From: Salegentibacter agarivorans
GTDB lineage: Bacteria > Bacteroidota > Bacteroidia > Flavobacteriales > Flavobacteriaceae
Length of the DNA stretch: 64,000 bases
Direction of reading: 5' to 3'
NCBI RefSeq assembly: GCF_900113135.1
Contig: NZ_FOOH01000014.1
Span: forward strand, 1-64,000
Positions 26,424 to 35,137 of the stretch are shown one piece after another; position 1 is the first letter of the stretch; each line of letters starts with the position of its first letter. Position numbers and translations under genes: made by a program. Under the pieces are notes generated by a model that was given only the letters and a program-made list of their open reading frames with translations, was not told the origin of the DNA and searched no databases.

Positions 26424-26876
26424 ATGAAGGAAAAGACCATAGATTATGTTTTACGTGCCACCTGGATGGCGGTATCAAAAATGTATAATGAAGAAGCCGG
26501 TAAGGCCGGCAGCACTATGTCTACCGGTTTTGCACTTTTAAGCATAGACCCCGAAAACGGAACTCCTTCTACCTCGCTTGGTCCTAAAATGGGAATGGAA
26601 GCGACTAGCTTATCCCGAATCCTTAAAACTATGGAAGATAAAGGATTAATTCTGCGTAAAAAAAACCCAAAAGATGGTCGCAGCGTCCTTATCTATTTAA
26701 CCGATTTTGGCCGGGAAATGCGGGAATATTCCAAAAAAGTGGTTCTACGCTTTGATGAAGCCGTAAAGGAAAACGTTTCAGAAGAAGATCTAAAAACCTT
26801 TACAGAGGTAGCTAATACAATTTTAAACCTTATTTCTGAAAAGAAAATTTATAAAGAAGAAATTAAAATTGAATAG
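26424..26876 (+). CDS. MarR family transcriptional regulator
   Basis: A 150-residue winged helix-turn-helix protein. Dimerisation helix 1 is TIDYVLRATWMAVSKMYNEE. The recognition region is LGPKMGMEATSLSRILKTME (HTH), and the wing is KGLILRKKNPKDGRSVLIYL with the family's Asp-x-Arg (KDGRS). The C-terminal helix completes the dimer. It is the first gene of a run encoding the HAD/ECH fusion, thiolase and acyl-CoA dehydrogenase, so it probably controls beta-oxidation, perhaps sensing acyl-CoA. A palindrome overlaps its own promoter. The ligand is unknown. Confidence 0.9.
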   Translation: MKEKTIDYVLRATWMAVSKMYNEEAGKAGSTMSTGFALLSIDPENGTPSTSLGPKMGMEATSLSRILKTMEDKGLILRKKNPKDGRSVLIYLTDFGREMREYSKKVVLRFDEAVKENVSEEDLKTFTEVANTILNLISEKKIYKEEIKIE

Positions 26877-26948
26877 ACCTCGCAGGTTCACAAACCTGTA
26901 CAATTAAGTTAATAATCGAAAACCTTATAGTAAAACCAGATAAAAATT

Positions 26949-29357
26949 ATGAAGAGAAGAATTAATAAAGTAGCGGTAATCGGTTCCGGAATTATGGGAA
27001 GCGGTATTGCCTGCCACTTCGCCAATATTGGCGTAGAAGTTCTCTTGCTGGATATCGTCCCGCGGGAACTCAATGAGAAAGAGAAGAAAAAAGGACTCAC
27101 TTTAGAAGATAAGGAAGTTAGAGACCGCCTGGTAAATGAATCTTTGCAAGCTTCTTTAAAATCCAAGCCCTCTCCTATTTATCATAAAGATTTTGCCAAT
27201 CGTATAGAAACCGGAAATATGGAAGATGATATTTCTAAGGTTTCTGAAGCAGATTGGATTATTGAGGTAGTAGTAGAACGCCTGGATATTAAGCAGCAGG
27301 TGTTTGAAAAACTGGAAAAACATCGTAAAAAAGGAACGCTAATTACTTCCAATACTTCGGGAATTCCTATTCAGCAAATGAATGAAGGAAGAAGCGAAGA
27401 TTTTCAGCAGCATTTCTGCGGAACACACTTTTTTAACCCACCGCGTTACCTGAAATTATTTGAAATTATCCCGGGACCAGACACGAAACCGGAAGTTCTT
27501 GAGTTTCTTAACGAATATGGCGAAAAATTCCTTGGTAAGAAATCGGTATTAGCTAAAGACACTCCGGCGTTTATTGGTAACCGAATTGGTATTTTCAGCA
27601 TTATGAGCCTTTTCCATATGGTTAAAGATATGGATATGACCATTGAAGAAGTAGACAAACTTACGGGGCCGGTTATTGGACGCCAGAAATCGGCGACTTT
27701 CCGTACGGTAGATGTAGTTGGTTTAGATACTTTGGTACACGTAGCCAACGGGCTTCATAAAGGTGTTCCAAACGATGAGGCCAACGAACTTTTTGCTTTA
27801 CCAGATTTTATCCAGACGATGATGGATAACGAATGGTTGGGTAGCAAAACCAATAATACCGGATTTTACAAAAAAGTAAAGAAAGAAGATGGTTCCAGCG
27901 AAATCAAGTCTTTAGACTTAGATAAAATGGAATATCGCGATAGAAAAAGCGCGAAATTCGATGTGCTGGAACAAACCAAAACTATAGATAACCTGGAGGA
28001 CCGCTATGAAGTTTTAGTTGGTGATAAAGGAAAAGCCGGTGAATTTTACCGTAAAAACTTTGCAGCATTATTCGCTTATGTTTCTAACCGAATTCCAGAA
28101 ATCTCCGATGAACTTTATAAAATTGATGATGGTGTAAAAGCCGGATTTGGTTGGGAGCACGGTCCATTCCAAATGTGGGATGCCCTTGGCGTAAAGAAAG
28201 GTGTTGAAATGATGAAAGCCGAAGGTAAAGAACCGGCGGCCTGGGTAAATGAGATGTTGGAAAATGGTAAAGACTCTTTTTACACCGTAAAAGAAGGCAA
28301 TACCTATTATTACGATATTCAGAAAAAGGATTATACCAAAATTCCTGGTCAGGATGCATTTATCATTTTAGATAATATTCGTGAATCAAAAGAAGTTTTC
28401 AGCAACAGCGGCGTTGTAGTTGAAGATCTTGGCGATGGAATCCTGAATGTGGAATTCCGCAGTAAAATGAACGCCATTGGTGGTGATGTTTTAGACGGCA
28501 TCAACAAAGCCATAGATATGGCCGAAAAAGATTACCAGGGATTAGTAGTCGCAAATAACGGAAAGAACTTTTCTGTTGGAGCAAACATTGGGATGATCTT
28601 TATGATGGCTGTAGAGCAGGAATATGAAGAGCTTAATATGGCGATTAAATATTTCCAGGATACGATGATGCGTATGCGCTACTCCTCCATTCCTACCGTA
28701 GCTGCCCCACATTCGATGACACTTGGTGGTGGATGTGAACTTTCACTACACGCCGATAAAGTGGTAGCAGCAGCCGAAACTTATATTGGTTTGGTTGAAT
28801 TTGGCGTTGGGGTAATTCCCGGCGGTGGAGGTTCTAAAGAAATGACCGTTCGCGCTGCAGATACTTATGAAAAAGATGATGTAGAATTAAATCGATTAAG
28901 AGAACATTTCCTAACTATAGGAATGGCAAAGGTTTCTACTTCGGCTCACGAGGCATTCGATTTGAATATACTTCAGAAAGGAAAAGATATCGTAGTGGTG
29001 AACCAGGAACGACAATTAACCATCGCAAAGAAACACGCATTGTTAATGGCTGAAAATGGATATACAAAACCAATTCACCGTACCGATATTAAAGTGCTCG
29101 GGAAACAAGCCTTAGGGGCTTTCTTGGTAGGAACCGACCAAATGAACGCCGGAAAATATATTAGCGACCATGATAAGAAAATCGCAAACAAACTGGCTTA
29201 TGTAATGGCCGGAGGAGACCTTTCAGAACCACAAATGGTTAGTGAACAATACCTGTTAGATCTGGAAAGAGAAGCATTCCTTTCCCTAACCGGAGAACGC
29301 AAAACCTTAGAACGACTTCAGCATATGTTGAAGAAAGGCAAACCATTGAGAAATTAG
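26949..29357 (+). CDS. 3-hydroxyacyl-CoA dehydrogenase/enoyl-CoA hydratase fusion
   Basis: An 802-residue bifunctional beta-oxidation enzyme. The N-terminal NAD-binding Rossmann fold has VAVIGSGIMGSGIACHFAN (Gly12, Gly14, Gly17), and the HAD catalytic region includes FCGTHFFNPPRYLKLFEI and DTPAFIGNRIG. The C-terminal crotonase domain has GKNFSVGANIGM, TLGGGCELSLHADKVVA and VEFGVGVIPGGGGSKEM, with the oxyanion-hole glycines and one visible catalytic Glu. The domain order (HAD first, hydratase last) is opposite to FadB/FadJ and typical of Bacteroidota. It follows marR at 72 nt; the two ends are joined by one operon. Confidence 0.93.
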   Translation: MKRRINKVAVIGSGIMGSGIACHFANIGVEVLLLDIVPRELNEKEKKKGLTLEDKEVRDRLVNESLQASLKSKPSPIYHKDFANRIETGNMEDDISKVSEADWIIEVVVERLDIKQQVFEKLEKHRKKGTLITSNTSGIPIQQMNEGRSEDFQQHFCGTHFFNPPRYLKLFEIIPGPDTKPEVLEFLNEYGEKFLGKKSVLAKDTPAFIGNRIGIFSIMSLFHMVKDMDMTIEEVDKLTGPVIGRQKSATFRTVDVVGLDTLVHVANGLHKGVPNDEANELFALPDFIQTMMDNEWLGSKTNNTGFYKKVKKEDGSSEIKSLDLDKMEYRDRKSAKFDVLEQTKTIDNLEDRYEVLVGDKGKAGEFYRKNFAALFAYVSNRIPEISDELYKIDDGVKAGFGWEHGPFQMWDALGVKKGVEMMKAEGKEPAAWVNEMLENGKDSFYTVKEGNTYYYDIQKKDYTKIPGQDAFIILDNIRESKEVFSNSGVVVEDLGDGILNVEFRSKMNAIGGDVLDGINKAIDMAEKDYQGLVVANNGKNFSVGANIGMIFMMAVEQEYEELNMAIKYFQDTMMRMRYSSIPTVAAPHSMTLGGGCELSLHADKVVAAAETYIGLVEFGVGVIPGGGGSKEMTVRAADTYEKDDVELNRLREHFLTIGMAKVSTSAHEAFDLNILQKGKDIVVVNQERQLTIAKKHALLMAENGYTKPIHRTDIKVLGKQALGAFLVGTDQMNAGKYISDHDKKIANKLAYVMAGGDLSEPQMVSEQYLLDLEREAFLSLTGERKTLERLQHMLKKGKPLRN

Positions 29358-29367
29358 TAGTGAGTAT

Positions 29368-29773
29368 TTAGGATAGAATAGTGAGTAAGCATAAAAATCA
29401 GAGATATGCACCATTTAAATGATTTAAAAATTTGGAATAAAGCAATGGATATTGCTGAAAAAACTTACCTACTCTCTGCTAATTTTCCAACTGAAGAAAA
29501 ATTTGGTTTAACAAGTCAGATAAGAAGCGCTGCTGGTTCGGTTCCTTCCAATATTGCTGAAGGAGCGGGTAGAAATACTAAAGGAAAATTTAAAAATTTC
29601 TTATGTATAGCCAACGCTTCTTTTTATGAACTGTATACGCACTTGATTCTTTTGCATAGACTTGAAGAAGAAAAAGTTAAACCGGTTTCGTCTGAAGTTT
29701 TTGAGGTTCAAAAAATGAATTATGCATTAATGTAATCGTTAGCGGTTTGAGTTTTCTCAATACTCAATCCTAA
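29368..29773. repeat. 18-bp imperfect inverted repeat enclosing the first four-helix-bundle gene
   Basis: 29368-29385 (TTAGGATAGAATAGTGAG) and 29756-29773 (complement TTAGGATTGAGTATTGAG) match at 15 of 18 positions and flank the whole small gene. The flanks also repeat TGAGTA/TCAATA words. In a transcript these arms would form a stem with the gene in the loop, as in the 23S rRNA intervening sequences that carry related proteins. Confidence 0.55.
29406..29735 (+). CDS. Four-helix bundle protein (S23/IVS type), first copy
   Basis: A 109-residue helical protein of the family first found in 23S rRNA intervening sequences: LKIWNKAMDIAEKTYLLSAN, FGLTSQIRSAAGSVPSNIAE and GAGRNTKGKFKNFLCIANAS are its hallmark blocks. 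The usual protein is about 115-120 residues; this one ends early (EVQKMNYALM), so the last helix may be clipped. Related bundles serve as accessory proteins of diversity-generating retroelements, but no reverse transcriptase is present. It stands between the HAD/ECH and thiolase genes in the same direction. No function is established. Confidence 0.85.
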   Translation: MHHLNDLKIWNKAMDIAEKTYLLSANFPTEEKFGLTSQIRSAAGSVPSNIAEGAGRNTKGKFKNFLCIANASFYELYTHLILLHRLEEEKVKPVSSEVFEVQKMNYALM

Positions 29774-29790
29774 CATCTAAATACTAAAAA

Positions 29791-30981
29791 ATGAACAAAA
29801 CAGCATACATAGTAAAAGCATACAGAACAGCCGTGGGGAAAGCTCCCCGTGGGGTGTTCAGGTTTAAGCGTCCAGATGATCTGGCTGCAGAAACCATAGA
29901 ATATATGATGAAGCAATTACCCGATTTTGATAAAACCAGGATCGATGATGTAATTGTTGGAAATGCGATGCCCGAAGCAGAGCAAGGCCTTAACGTTGGG
30001 CGTTTAATCTCATTAATGAGTTTAGATACCGATAAGGTTCCCGGGATGACAGTTAACCGTTATTGCGCTTCGGGACTCGAAACCATCGCGATTGCTTCGG
30101 CAAAAATCCAAAGTGGAATGGCCGATTGTATTATCGCCGGTGGCGCCGAAAGTATGAGCTACATTCCAATGGGCGGTTACAAACCGGTTCCCAATTATAA
30201 AACTGCCAAGGAAGGTAACGAAGATTATTACTGGGGAATGGGGCTTACTGCAGAAGCAGTAGCCGAGAAATACAAGGTTTCCCGGGAAGACCAGGATGAA
30301 TTTGCCTTTAATTCTCATCAAAAAGCATTGAAAGCTCAGGAAGAAGATCGCTTTCAGGACCAGATTGTCCCTATAGATGTTGAAGAAACTTTTGTAGGGA
30401 AAGACGGTAAGAAGCAAACCAAAACTTATACGGTAAATAAAGATGAAGGGCCGCGTGCCGATACCTCTAAACAAGTTTTAGGGAAACTAAGACCAGTTTT
30501 TGCCGAAGGCGGAAGTGTAACAGCAGGGAACTCATCACAAATGAGTGATGGCGCCGCTTTTGTAATGGTGATGAGTGAAGAAATGGTGAAAGAATTTAAT
30601 CTTGAACCAATTGCAAGGATGGTGAGTTATGCGCCTGTAGGTGTAGATCCTCGAATTATGGGAATTGGGCCGGTTCATGCTATTCCAAAAGCTTTAAAAC
30701 AAGCCGGATTAAAACAAGACGATATGCAACTTATTGAATTGAATGAAGCTTTTGCTTCACAATCTCTAGCGGTAATAAGGGAGCTCGGATTAAATCCTGA
30801 AACCCTTAATCCGAATGGAGGGGCAATTTCTATGGGTCACCCGCTGGGTTGTACAGGAGCAAAACTTTCAGTTCAAATCTTTGACGAAATGCGCAAACGC
30901 AATCTAAAAGACAAATACGCTATGGTAACCATGTGCGTAGGAACCGGACAGGGAGCTGCTGGGATCTATGAAGTATTTTAA
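29791..30981 (+). CDS. Acetyl-CoA C-acyltransferase (3-ketoacyl-CoA thiolase)
   Basis: A 396-residue thiolase that cleaves 3-ketoacyl-CoA in the last step of beta-oxidation. Nucleophile Cys92 is in VNRYCASGLETIAIA. His350 is in SMGHPLGCTGAK and the second catalytic cysteine, Cys382, is in MCVGTGQGAAGIYE. An NEAFASQ motif (Asn/Glu) is also present. The length is standard and all active-site residues are intact, so the FadA/FadI role fits. It follows the first four-helix-bundle cassette and precedes the second, with acyl-CoA dehydrogenase beyond. Confidence 0.94.
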   Translation: MNKTAYIVKAYRTAVGKAPRGVFRFKRPDDLAAETIEYMMKQLPDFDKTRIDDVIVGNAMPEAEQGLNVGRLISLMSLDTDKVPGMTVNRYCASGLETIAIASAKIQSGMADCIIAGGAESMSYIPMGGYKPVPNYKTAKEGNEDYYWGMGLTAEAVAEKYKVSREDQDEFAFNSHQKALKAQEEDRFQDQIVPIDVEETFVGKDGKKQTKTYTVNKDEGPRADTSKQVLGKLRPVFAEGGSVTAGNSSQMSDGAAFVMVMSEEMVKEFNLEPIARMVSYAPVGVDPRIMGIGPVHAIPKALKQAGLKQDDMQLIELNEAFASQSLAVIRELGLNPETLNPNGGAISMGHPLGCTGAKLSVQIFDEMRKRNLKDKYAMVTMCVGTGQGAAGIYEVF

Positions 30982-30998
30982 ATGATGAATGTTTAATG

Positions 30999-31394
30999 TT
31001 AAATGAATAAGATTGAAAAGTGAGAACATCATAGTAGACAAAACCTTTAAGTTTTCTCTTGATATTATCTCGCTTTTCAAAAAACTTCAAGAGGAAAGGG
31101 AGTTTATAATTTCCAGGCAATTATTAAAATCTGCAACAAGTATTGGCGCTAATGTAGAAGAAGCAAACGCGGCACAATCAAAGCGAGATTTTATAAGTAA
31201 AATGTCAATCGCTTCCAAGGAAGCCAGGGAAACTAAATACTGGCTAAGACTTTTGGAAGATTCAGAAATAACAAAAATTGAAGTTTCACATTATTTAAAT
31301 GAAATCACACATATAATAAACATCATAACTAAAATTATAATTACAGCTCAAAAAAACATTAATAACACTGAATTATAAAAGCTTGATCATTTAA
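30999..31394. repeat. 13-bp imperfect inverted repeat enclosing the second four-helix-bundle gene
   Basis: 30999-31011 (TTAAATGAATAAG) and 31382-31394 (complement TTAAATGATCAAG) match at 11 of 13. AATG words tile the left flank and AATTCAAA words the right flank. Weaker than the first pair, but with the same geometry around a gene of the same family. Confidence 0.4.
31013..31378 (+). CDS. Four-helix bundle protein (S23/IVS type), second copy, possibly shifted start
   Basis: A 121-residue paralogue: FKFSLDIISLFKKLQEEREF, ISRQLLKSATSIGANVEEAN and SKRDFISKMSIASKEARETK are the family blocks. The frame begins only at TTG 31013, because the upstream in-frame codon is TGA. An ATG at 31004 in another frame reads MNKIEK and then stops. 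A single extra A in the run near 31018 would join it to SENIIVDK, a normal family N-terminus. So either TTG is used or the start has lost one base. It lies between thiolase and acyl-CoA dehydrogenase, same direction. No function is known. Confidence 0.8.
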   Translation: MKSENIIVDKTFKFSLDIISLFKKLQEEREFIISRQLLKSATSIGANVEEANAAQSKRDFISKMSIASKEARETKYWLRLLEDSEITKIEVSHYLNEITHIINIITKIIITAQKNINNTEL

Positions 31395-31424
31395 ATTTTA
31401 TAATTCAAAATTCAAAATAATAGC

Positions 31425-33239
31425 ATGGAAACAACAGAAAATAAAAAAGAACTTCTACGCGGTGGGCAGTTCCTGGTAAAGGAAACCAAAGCAGAAGATG
31501 TATTTACTCCAGAAGATTTTACAGAGGAGCAAAAAATGATGCGCGATTCGGTTAAGGAGTTTGTAGACAGAGAGATCTGGCCGAAAAAAGAAGAATTTGA
31601 AAAGAAAAATTACGCGCTTACCGAAGAGGTAATGGGCAAAGCAGGAGAACTTGGCTTCTTAGGTGTTGCTGTACCCGAGAAATACGATGGCCTCGGAATG
31701 GGCTTTGTTTCAACAATGTTGGTTTGCGATTATATTTCAGGAGCAACCGGATCTATCGCAACCGCTTTTGGTGCCCACACGGGAATTGGAACTTTGCCAA
31801 TCTTACTTTACGGGAATGAAGATCAGCGTAAAAAATATATTCCGAAGTTAGCTACGGGAGAATGGTTCGGCGCATATTGTCTTACCGAGCCGGGAGCGGG
31901 AAGTGATGCAAATTCAGGGAAAACAAAAGCTGAGCTTACCGAAGATGGAAAGAGCTATAAGATAAATGGACAAAAAATGTGGATTTCCAATGCGGGATTT
32001 GCAAGTGTTTTTATCGTTTTTGCAAGAATTCAGGATGATAAAAATATCACCGGTTTCATTGTAGAATACGATAAAGAGAATCCTAACGGAATCACTTTTG
32101 GTGAGGAAGAAAAGAAACTGGGAATCCACGCCTCCTCTACCCGTCAAGTATTCTTTAACGATACTGTGGTACCTGCTGAAAATATGCTTTCAGAAAGAGG
32201 AAACGGATTTAAGATCGCGATGAATGCCTTAAACGTTGGTCGAATTAAACTTGCCGCAGCTTCTTTAGAAGCACAGCGTAGAGTGACAGATGTTGCAGTG
32301 AAATATGCGAATGATAGGGTTCAGTTTAAAACTCCAATTGCAAAATTTGGTGCTATAAAATCTAAACTTGCCGAAATGGCTACTTCGGCCTGGGTTGGAG
32401 AAGCTGCAAGTTACCGCGCTGCTAAAAATATTGAAGATAGAATTAATCTTCGACTGGAAGCCGGAGAATCGCATTCAGATGCTGAATTAAAGACTTTTGA
32501 GGAATATGCAATAGAATGTTCTATTCTAAAAGTTGCTTGTTCTGAAGATGTTCAGAATTGTAGCGACGAAGGCATACAGGTCTTAGGCGGTATGGGCTTT
32601 TCAGCAGATACGCCTATGGAATCTGCGTGGAGAGATGCCAGAATTGCCAGAATTTATGAGGGAACCAACGAGATTAACCGAATGTTGGCGGTTGGAATGC
32701 TGATTAAAAAGGCGATGAAAGGCCACGTAGATCTTTTAGGTCCAGCACAGGCAGTGGGCGAAGAACTTACGGGAATCCCGTCTATGGATAAACCAGATTT
32801 TAATGAATTATTCGCTGAAGAAAAGGATATGATCAAGAAACTGAAAAAAGTTTTCTTAATGGTAGCCGGAAGCGCTGTTCAAAAATTCGGTCAGGATCTG
32901 GAAGAACACCAGCAATTACTAATGGCCGCTTCAGATATTCTTATTGAAGCTTATATGGCTGAATCTGGTATTTTAAGAGCCGAAAAGAATGTAAATCGTT
33001 TTGGTGAAGACTCGCAGAAAGAACAAATTGCTATGGCTAAATTATATTTATACCACGCTGTAGATATTGTAAACCAAAAAGCCAAAGAGGGAATCGCTTC
33101 TTTTGCTGAAGGTGATGAGCAACGTATGATGCTTATGGGACTTAAGCGTTTCACTAAATATGACAGGATGCCAAATGTGGTAGAATTAAGAAACACTATT
33201 GCGGAAAAACTTACTTCAGAAAATAAATATTGTTTCTAA
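31425..33239 (+). CDS. Acyl-CoA dehydrogenase
   Basis: A 604-residue FAD-dependent acyl-CoA dehydrogenase, the first oxidation of beta-oxidation. YCLTEPGAGSDANSGKT (152-167) is the substrate/FAD loop and WISNAGFASVFIVFARI follows. NVGRIKLAAASLEAQRRV and IQVLGGMGFSADTPMES are family signatures. The catalytic glutamate is Glu412 in ARIYEGTNEINRM. The C-terminal extension of about 170 helical residues matches the long VLCAD-like clade. The last gene of the MarR-led operon, ending at a clear terminator. Confidence 0.94.
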   Translation: METTENKKELLRGGQFLVKETKAEDVFTPEDFTEEQKMMRDSVKEFVDREIWPKKEEFEKKNYALTEEVMGKAGELGFLGVAVPEKYDGLGMGFVSTMLVCDYISGATGSIATAFGAHTGIGTLPILLYGNEDQRKKYIPKLATGEWFGAYCLTEPGAGSDANSGKTKAELTEDGKSYKINGQKMWISNAGFASVFIVFARIQDDKNITGFIVEYDKENPNGITFGEEEKKLGIHASSTRQVFFNDTVVPAENMLSERGNGFKIAMNALNVGRIKLAAASLEAQRRVTDVAVKYANDRVQFKTPIAKFGAIKSKLAEMATSAWVGEAASYRAAKNIEDRINLRLEAGESHSDAELKTFEEYAIECSILKVACSEDVQNCSDEGIQVLGGMGFSADTPMESAWRDARIARIYEGTNEINRMLAVGMLIKKAMKGHVDLLGPAQAVGEELTGIPSMDKPDFNELFAEEKDMIKKLKKVFLMVAGSAVQKFGQDLEEHQQLLMAASDILIEAYMAESGILRAEKNVNRFGEDSQKEQIAMAKLYLYHAVDIVNQKAKEGIASFAEGDEQRMMLMGLKRFTKYDRMPNVVELRNTIAEKLTSENKYCF

Positions 33240-33260
33240 TAATTTCTATTAAATCTATTG

Positions 33261-33297
33261 TAAAAAGGCCGTCAAATTTAGACGGTCTTTTTTTATT
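33261..33297 (+). terminator. Terminator of the beta-oxidation operon
   Basis: AAAAAGGCCGTC and GACGGTCTTTTT pair around AAATTTA with seven T following; 22 nt after the acyl-CoA dehydrogenase stop. Confidence 0.85.
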
Positions 33298-33355
33298 CCT
33301 TAATTTTAAAATTATTCCAACGATAAATTTCGCATAATTTTCAATAATTAGAGGT

Positions 33356-35131
33356 ATGATAAACCGTATTAGATTGCTATTGTTAAGTTCTTTCTGTGTC
33401 TTTTGGATCCAGACTTCAGGCTTTGCCTCCCAACAAGATTCCACTAGCACTGAAGATGAACTTCCTTCCGAAGAAAAAATAGCAGATTCTACTGATTCTA
33501 ATTATTTGCCTAATAGTTTAAAAGATTATAATGAAGCTTATTATTCAATAACCAGGTTAAATAATCCGCTTGGTTCTCCCCCCAATAGATTCAATTTACA
33601 AACTCCGCAAGCTACTTTAGAGCATTTTGTAATTAGCTGCAGAAATAAAAATTTTAAAGATGCTGCCTATGCTCTAAACCTCAATTTAATGCCTAATACT
33701 ATAAGTGAGAAAGAGGCAATAGATATAGCTCAAAAGCTTTATTTTGTGATGGATCAACGGGTAGCAATAGATTGGCATGGCTTACCCGACCGCCCCGATG
33801 GGCAGGTAGATATTAGAACCACCACCAACCAGGCAGTTGCAGGGGAACCCAGAAGAAGCGTGGTTTTTGGTGAAGCAAGCATAGAAGACCGCGATATTAT
33901 TTTTAGGCTACAAAGAGTAAAATACCAAGATTACGGAGCTTTTTGGTTAATTTCAGCAAATACTGTAGAAAATACGGAAGAGCTTTACCAAGTTTACGGT
34001 CCCACCTTTTTAGACCGGCATATGCCCAACTGGTCCCAGGCACAAATTGGAACTGTGCCCCTATGGAAACCCGTTTTAACCATTTTGTTATTAATAGTTT
34101 CCTACCTTTTGGGAAGAGTGGTTATTTTATTAATTAGAAAAATTGCAAAATCTTTTACCAAACCACTTATCCTGGCTTTATCTAAAAGGTTGGGTCTTCC
34201 TGCGGCTTTAGCTACGGGGGTTTTGTTTTTCTATATTACTCTTAATAATCTCATTTCTTATTCTGGTGCTTTTTCGAGTACAGTTTATGCTCTTTTACTC
34301 GCAGTGGTTATTGCTTCAATAACCTGGTTTTTTATGCGAATTCTGGATTTTGCAATGCGTTATGTTGCCGAAAATAAAATAGGCGATGTTACTTCAGAAA
34401 ACAGTCACGAATCAAGACAACTTTTCACCTATTTATCTGTGGCCAGGAGAATTTTAACTTTTACCGTGGTAATTGTGGGTACAGCAATTATCCTTTCTCA
34501 ATTTCGATCTTTAGAGAAGCTGGGGATTTCTATGCTGGCTTCCGCAGGATTAGCCACCATAATTTTAGGTATAGCGGCACAAAGCACTTTAGGAAATATT
34601 ATTGCAGGAATTCAAATAGCACTCACCAAACCGGCAAGAATTGGGGACACGGTGATTATAGATGATCGCTGGGGTTATGTCGAGGATATTAGGTTTACTT
34701 ATATGATTGTGAGAACCTGGGACCTTAGACGCTTAATTGTTCCTCTCAAAACAGTGATTTCTGATACTTTCGAAAATCTTTCTATTACAAGTCCGCATTC
34801 CATAAATGAAATTGAATTTTATGTAGATTACCGGGTAGATGTAGATAAACTTAGAACGAAATTTAAAGAATTAGTTGAGAACTCTGAAGAATGGGACGAA
34901 GAACATCCACCAATGCTGCAGGTCACCGAAATGACCGAAAAATCGCTAAAACTTAGAGCCATTTGCAGTGCCAAAACTGCCACCATCGCCTGGGAACTTC
35001 ATTGCAAGTTAAGAGAAGAAATGGTAGCCTATATTAAAGAATTGGAAGAAGGCATATACTTTAGCAGATCACGTGTTGAATTAAAAAAACCTCATTTTAC
35101 AGCCGAAGATTCTAAAAAAGCCAATAAATAA
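33356..35131 (+). CDS. MscS-family mechanosensitive channel, large form
   Basis: A 591-residue channel. A signal peptide (MINRIRLLLLSSFCVFWIQT, ending near SGFASQ) precedes a periplasmic domain of about 200 residues (ATLEHFVISCRNKNFKDAAY). Several membrane helices follow (about 235-390). The pore helix and beta domain are visible as MLASAGLATIILGIAAQSTL, GNIIAGIQIALTKPARIGDT and VIIDDRWGYVEDI. The Gly/Ala-packed TM3 marks MscS. It opens on hypo-osmotic shock to release solutes. The next gene, 6 nt later, is a second MscS, so they form a pair. Confidence 0.92.
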   Translation: MINRIRLLLLSSFCVFWIQTSGFASQQDSTSTEDELPSEEKIADSTDSNYLPNSLKDYNEAYYSITRLNNPLGSPPNRFNLQTPQATLEHFVISCRNKNFKDAAYALNLNLMPNTISEKEAIDIAQKLYFVMDQRVAIDWHGLPDRPDGQVDIRTTTNQAVAGEPRRSVVFGEASIEDRDIIFRLQRVKYQDYGAFWLISANTVENTEELYQVYGPTFLDRHMPNWSQAQIGTVPLWKPVLTILLLIVSYLLGRVVILLIRKIAKSFTKPLILALSKRLGLPAALATGVLFFYITLNNLISYSGAFSSTVYALLLAVVIASITWFFMRILDFAMRYVAENKIGDVTSENSHESRQLFTYLSVARRILTFTVVIVGTAIILSQFRSLEKLGISMLASAGLATIILGIAAQSTLGNIIAGIQIALTKPARIGDTVIIDDRWGYVEDIRFTYMIVRTWDLRRLIVPLKTVISDTFENLSITSPHSINEIEFYVDYRVDVDKLRTKFKELVENSEEWDEEHPPMLQVTEMTEKSLKLRAICSAKTATIAWELHCKLREEMVAYIKELEEGIYFSRSRVELKKPHFTAEDSKKANK

Positions 35132-35137
35132 TTACTT

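Noticed and set aside
30022-30474. Antisense open frame of 150 codons within the thiolase gene
   Set aside because: It is the complement of a highly conserved coding region, has no family resemblance, and reads as a codon-bias shadow.
29406-31378. Diversity-generating retroelement
   Set aside because: The four-helix proteins resemble Avd accessory proteins, but no reverse transcriptase or template/variable repeat pair was found nearby.
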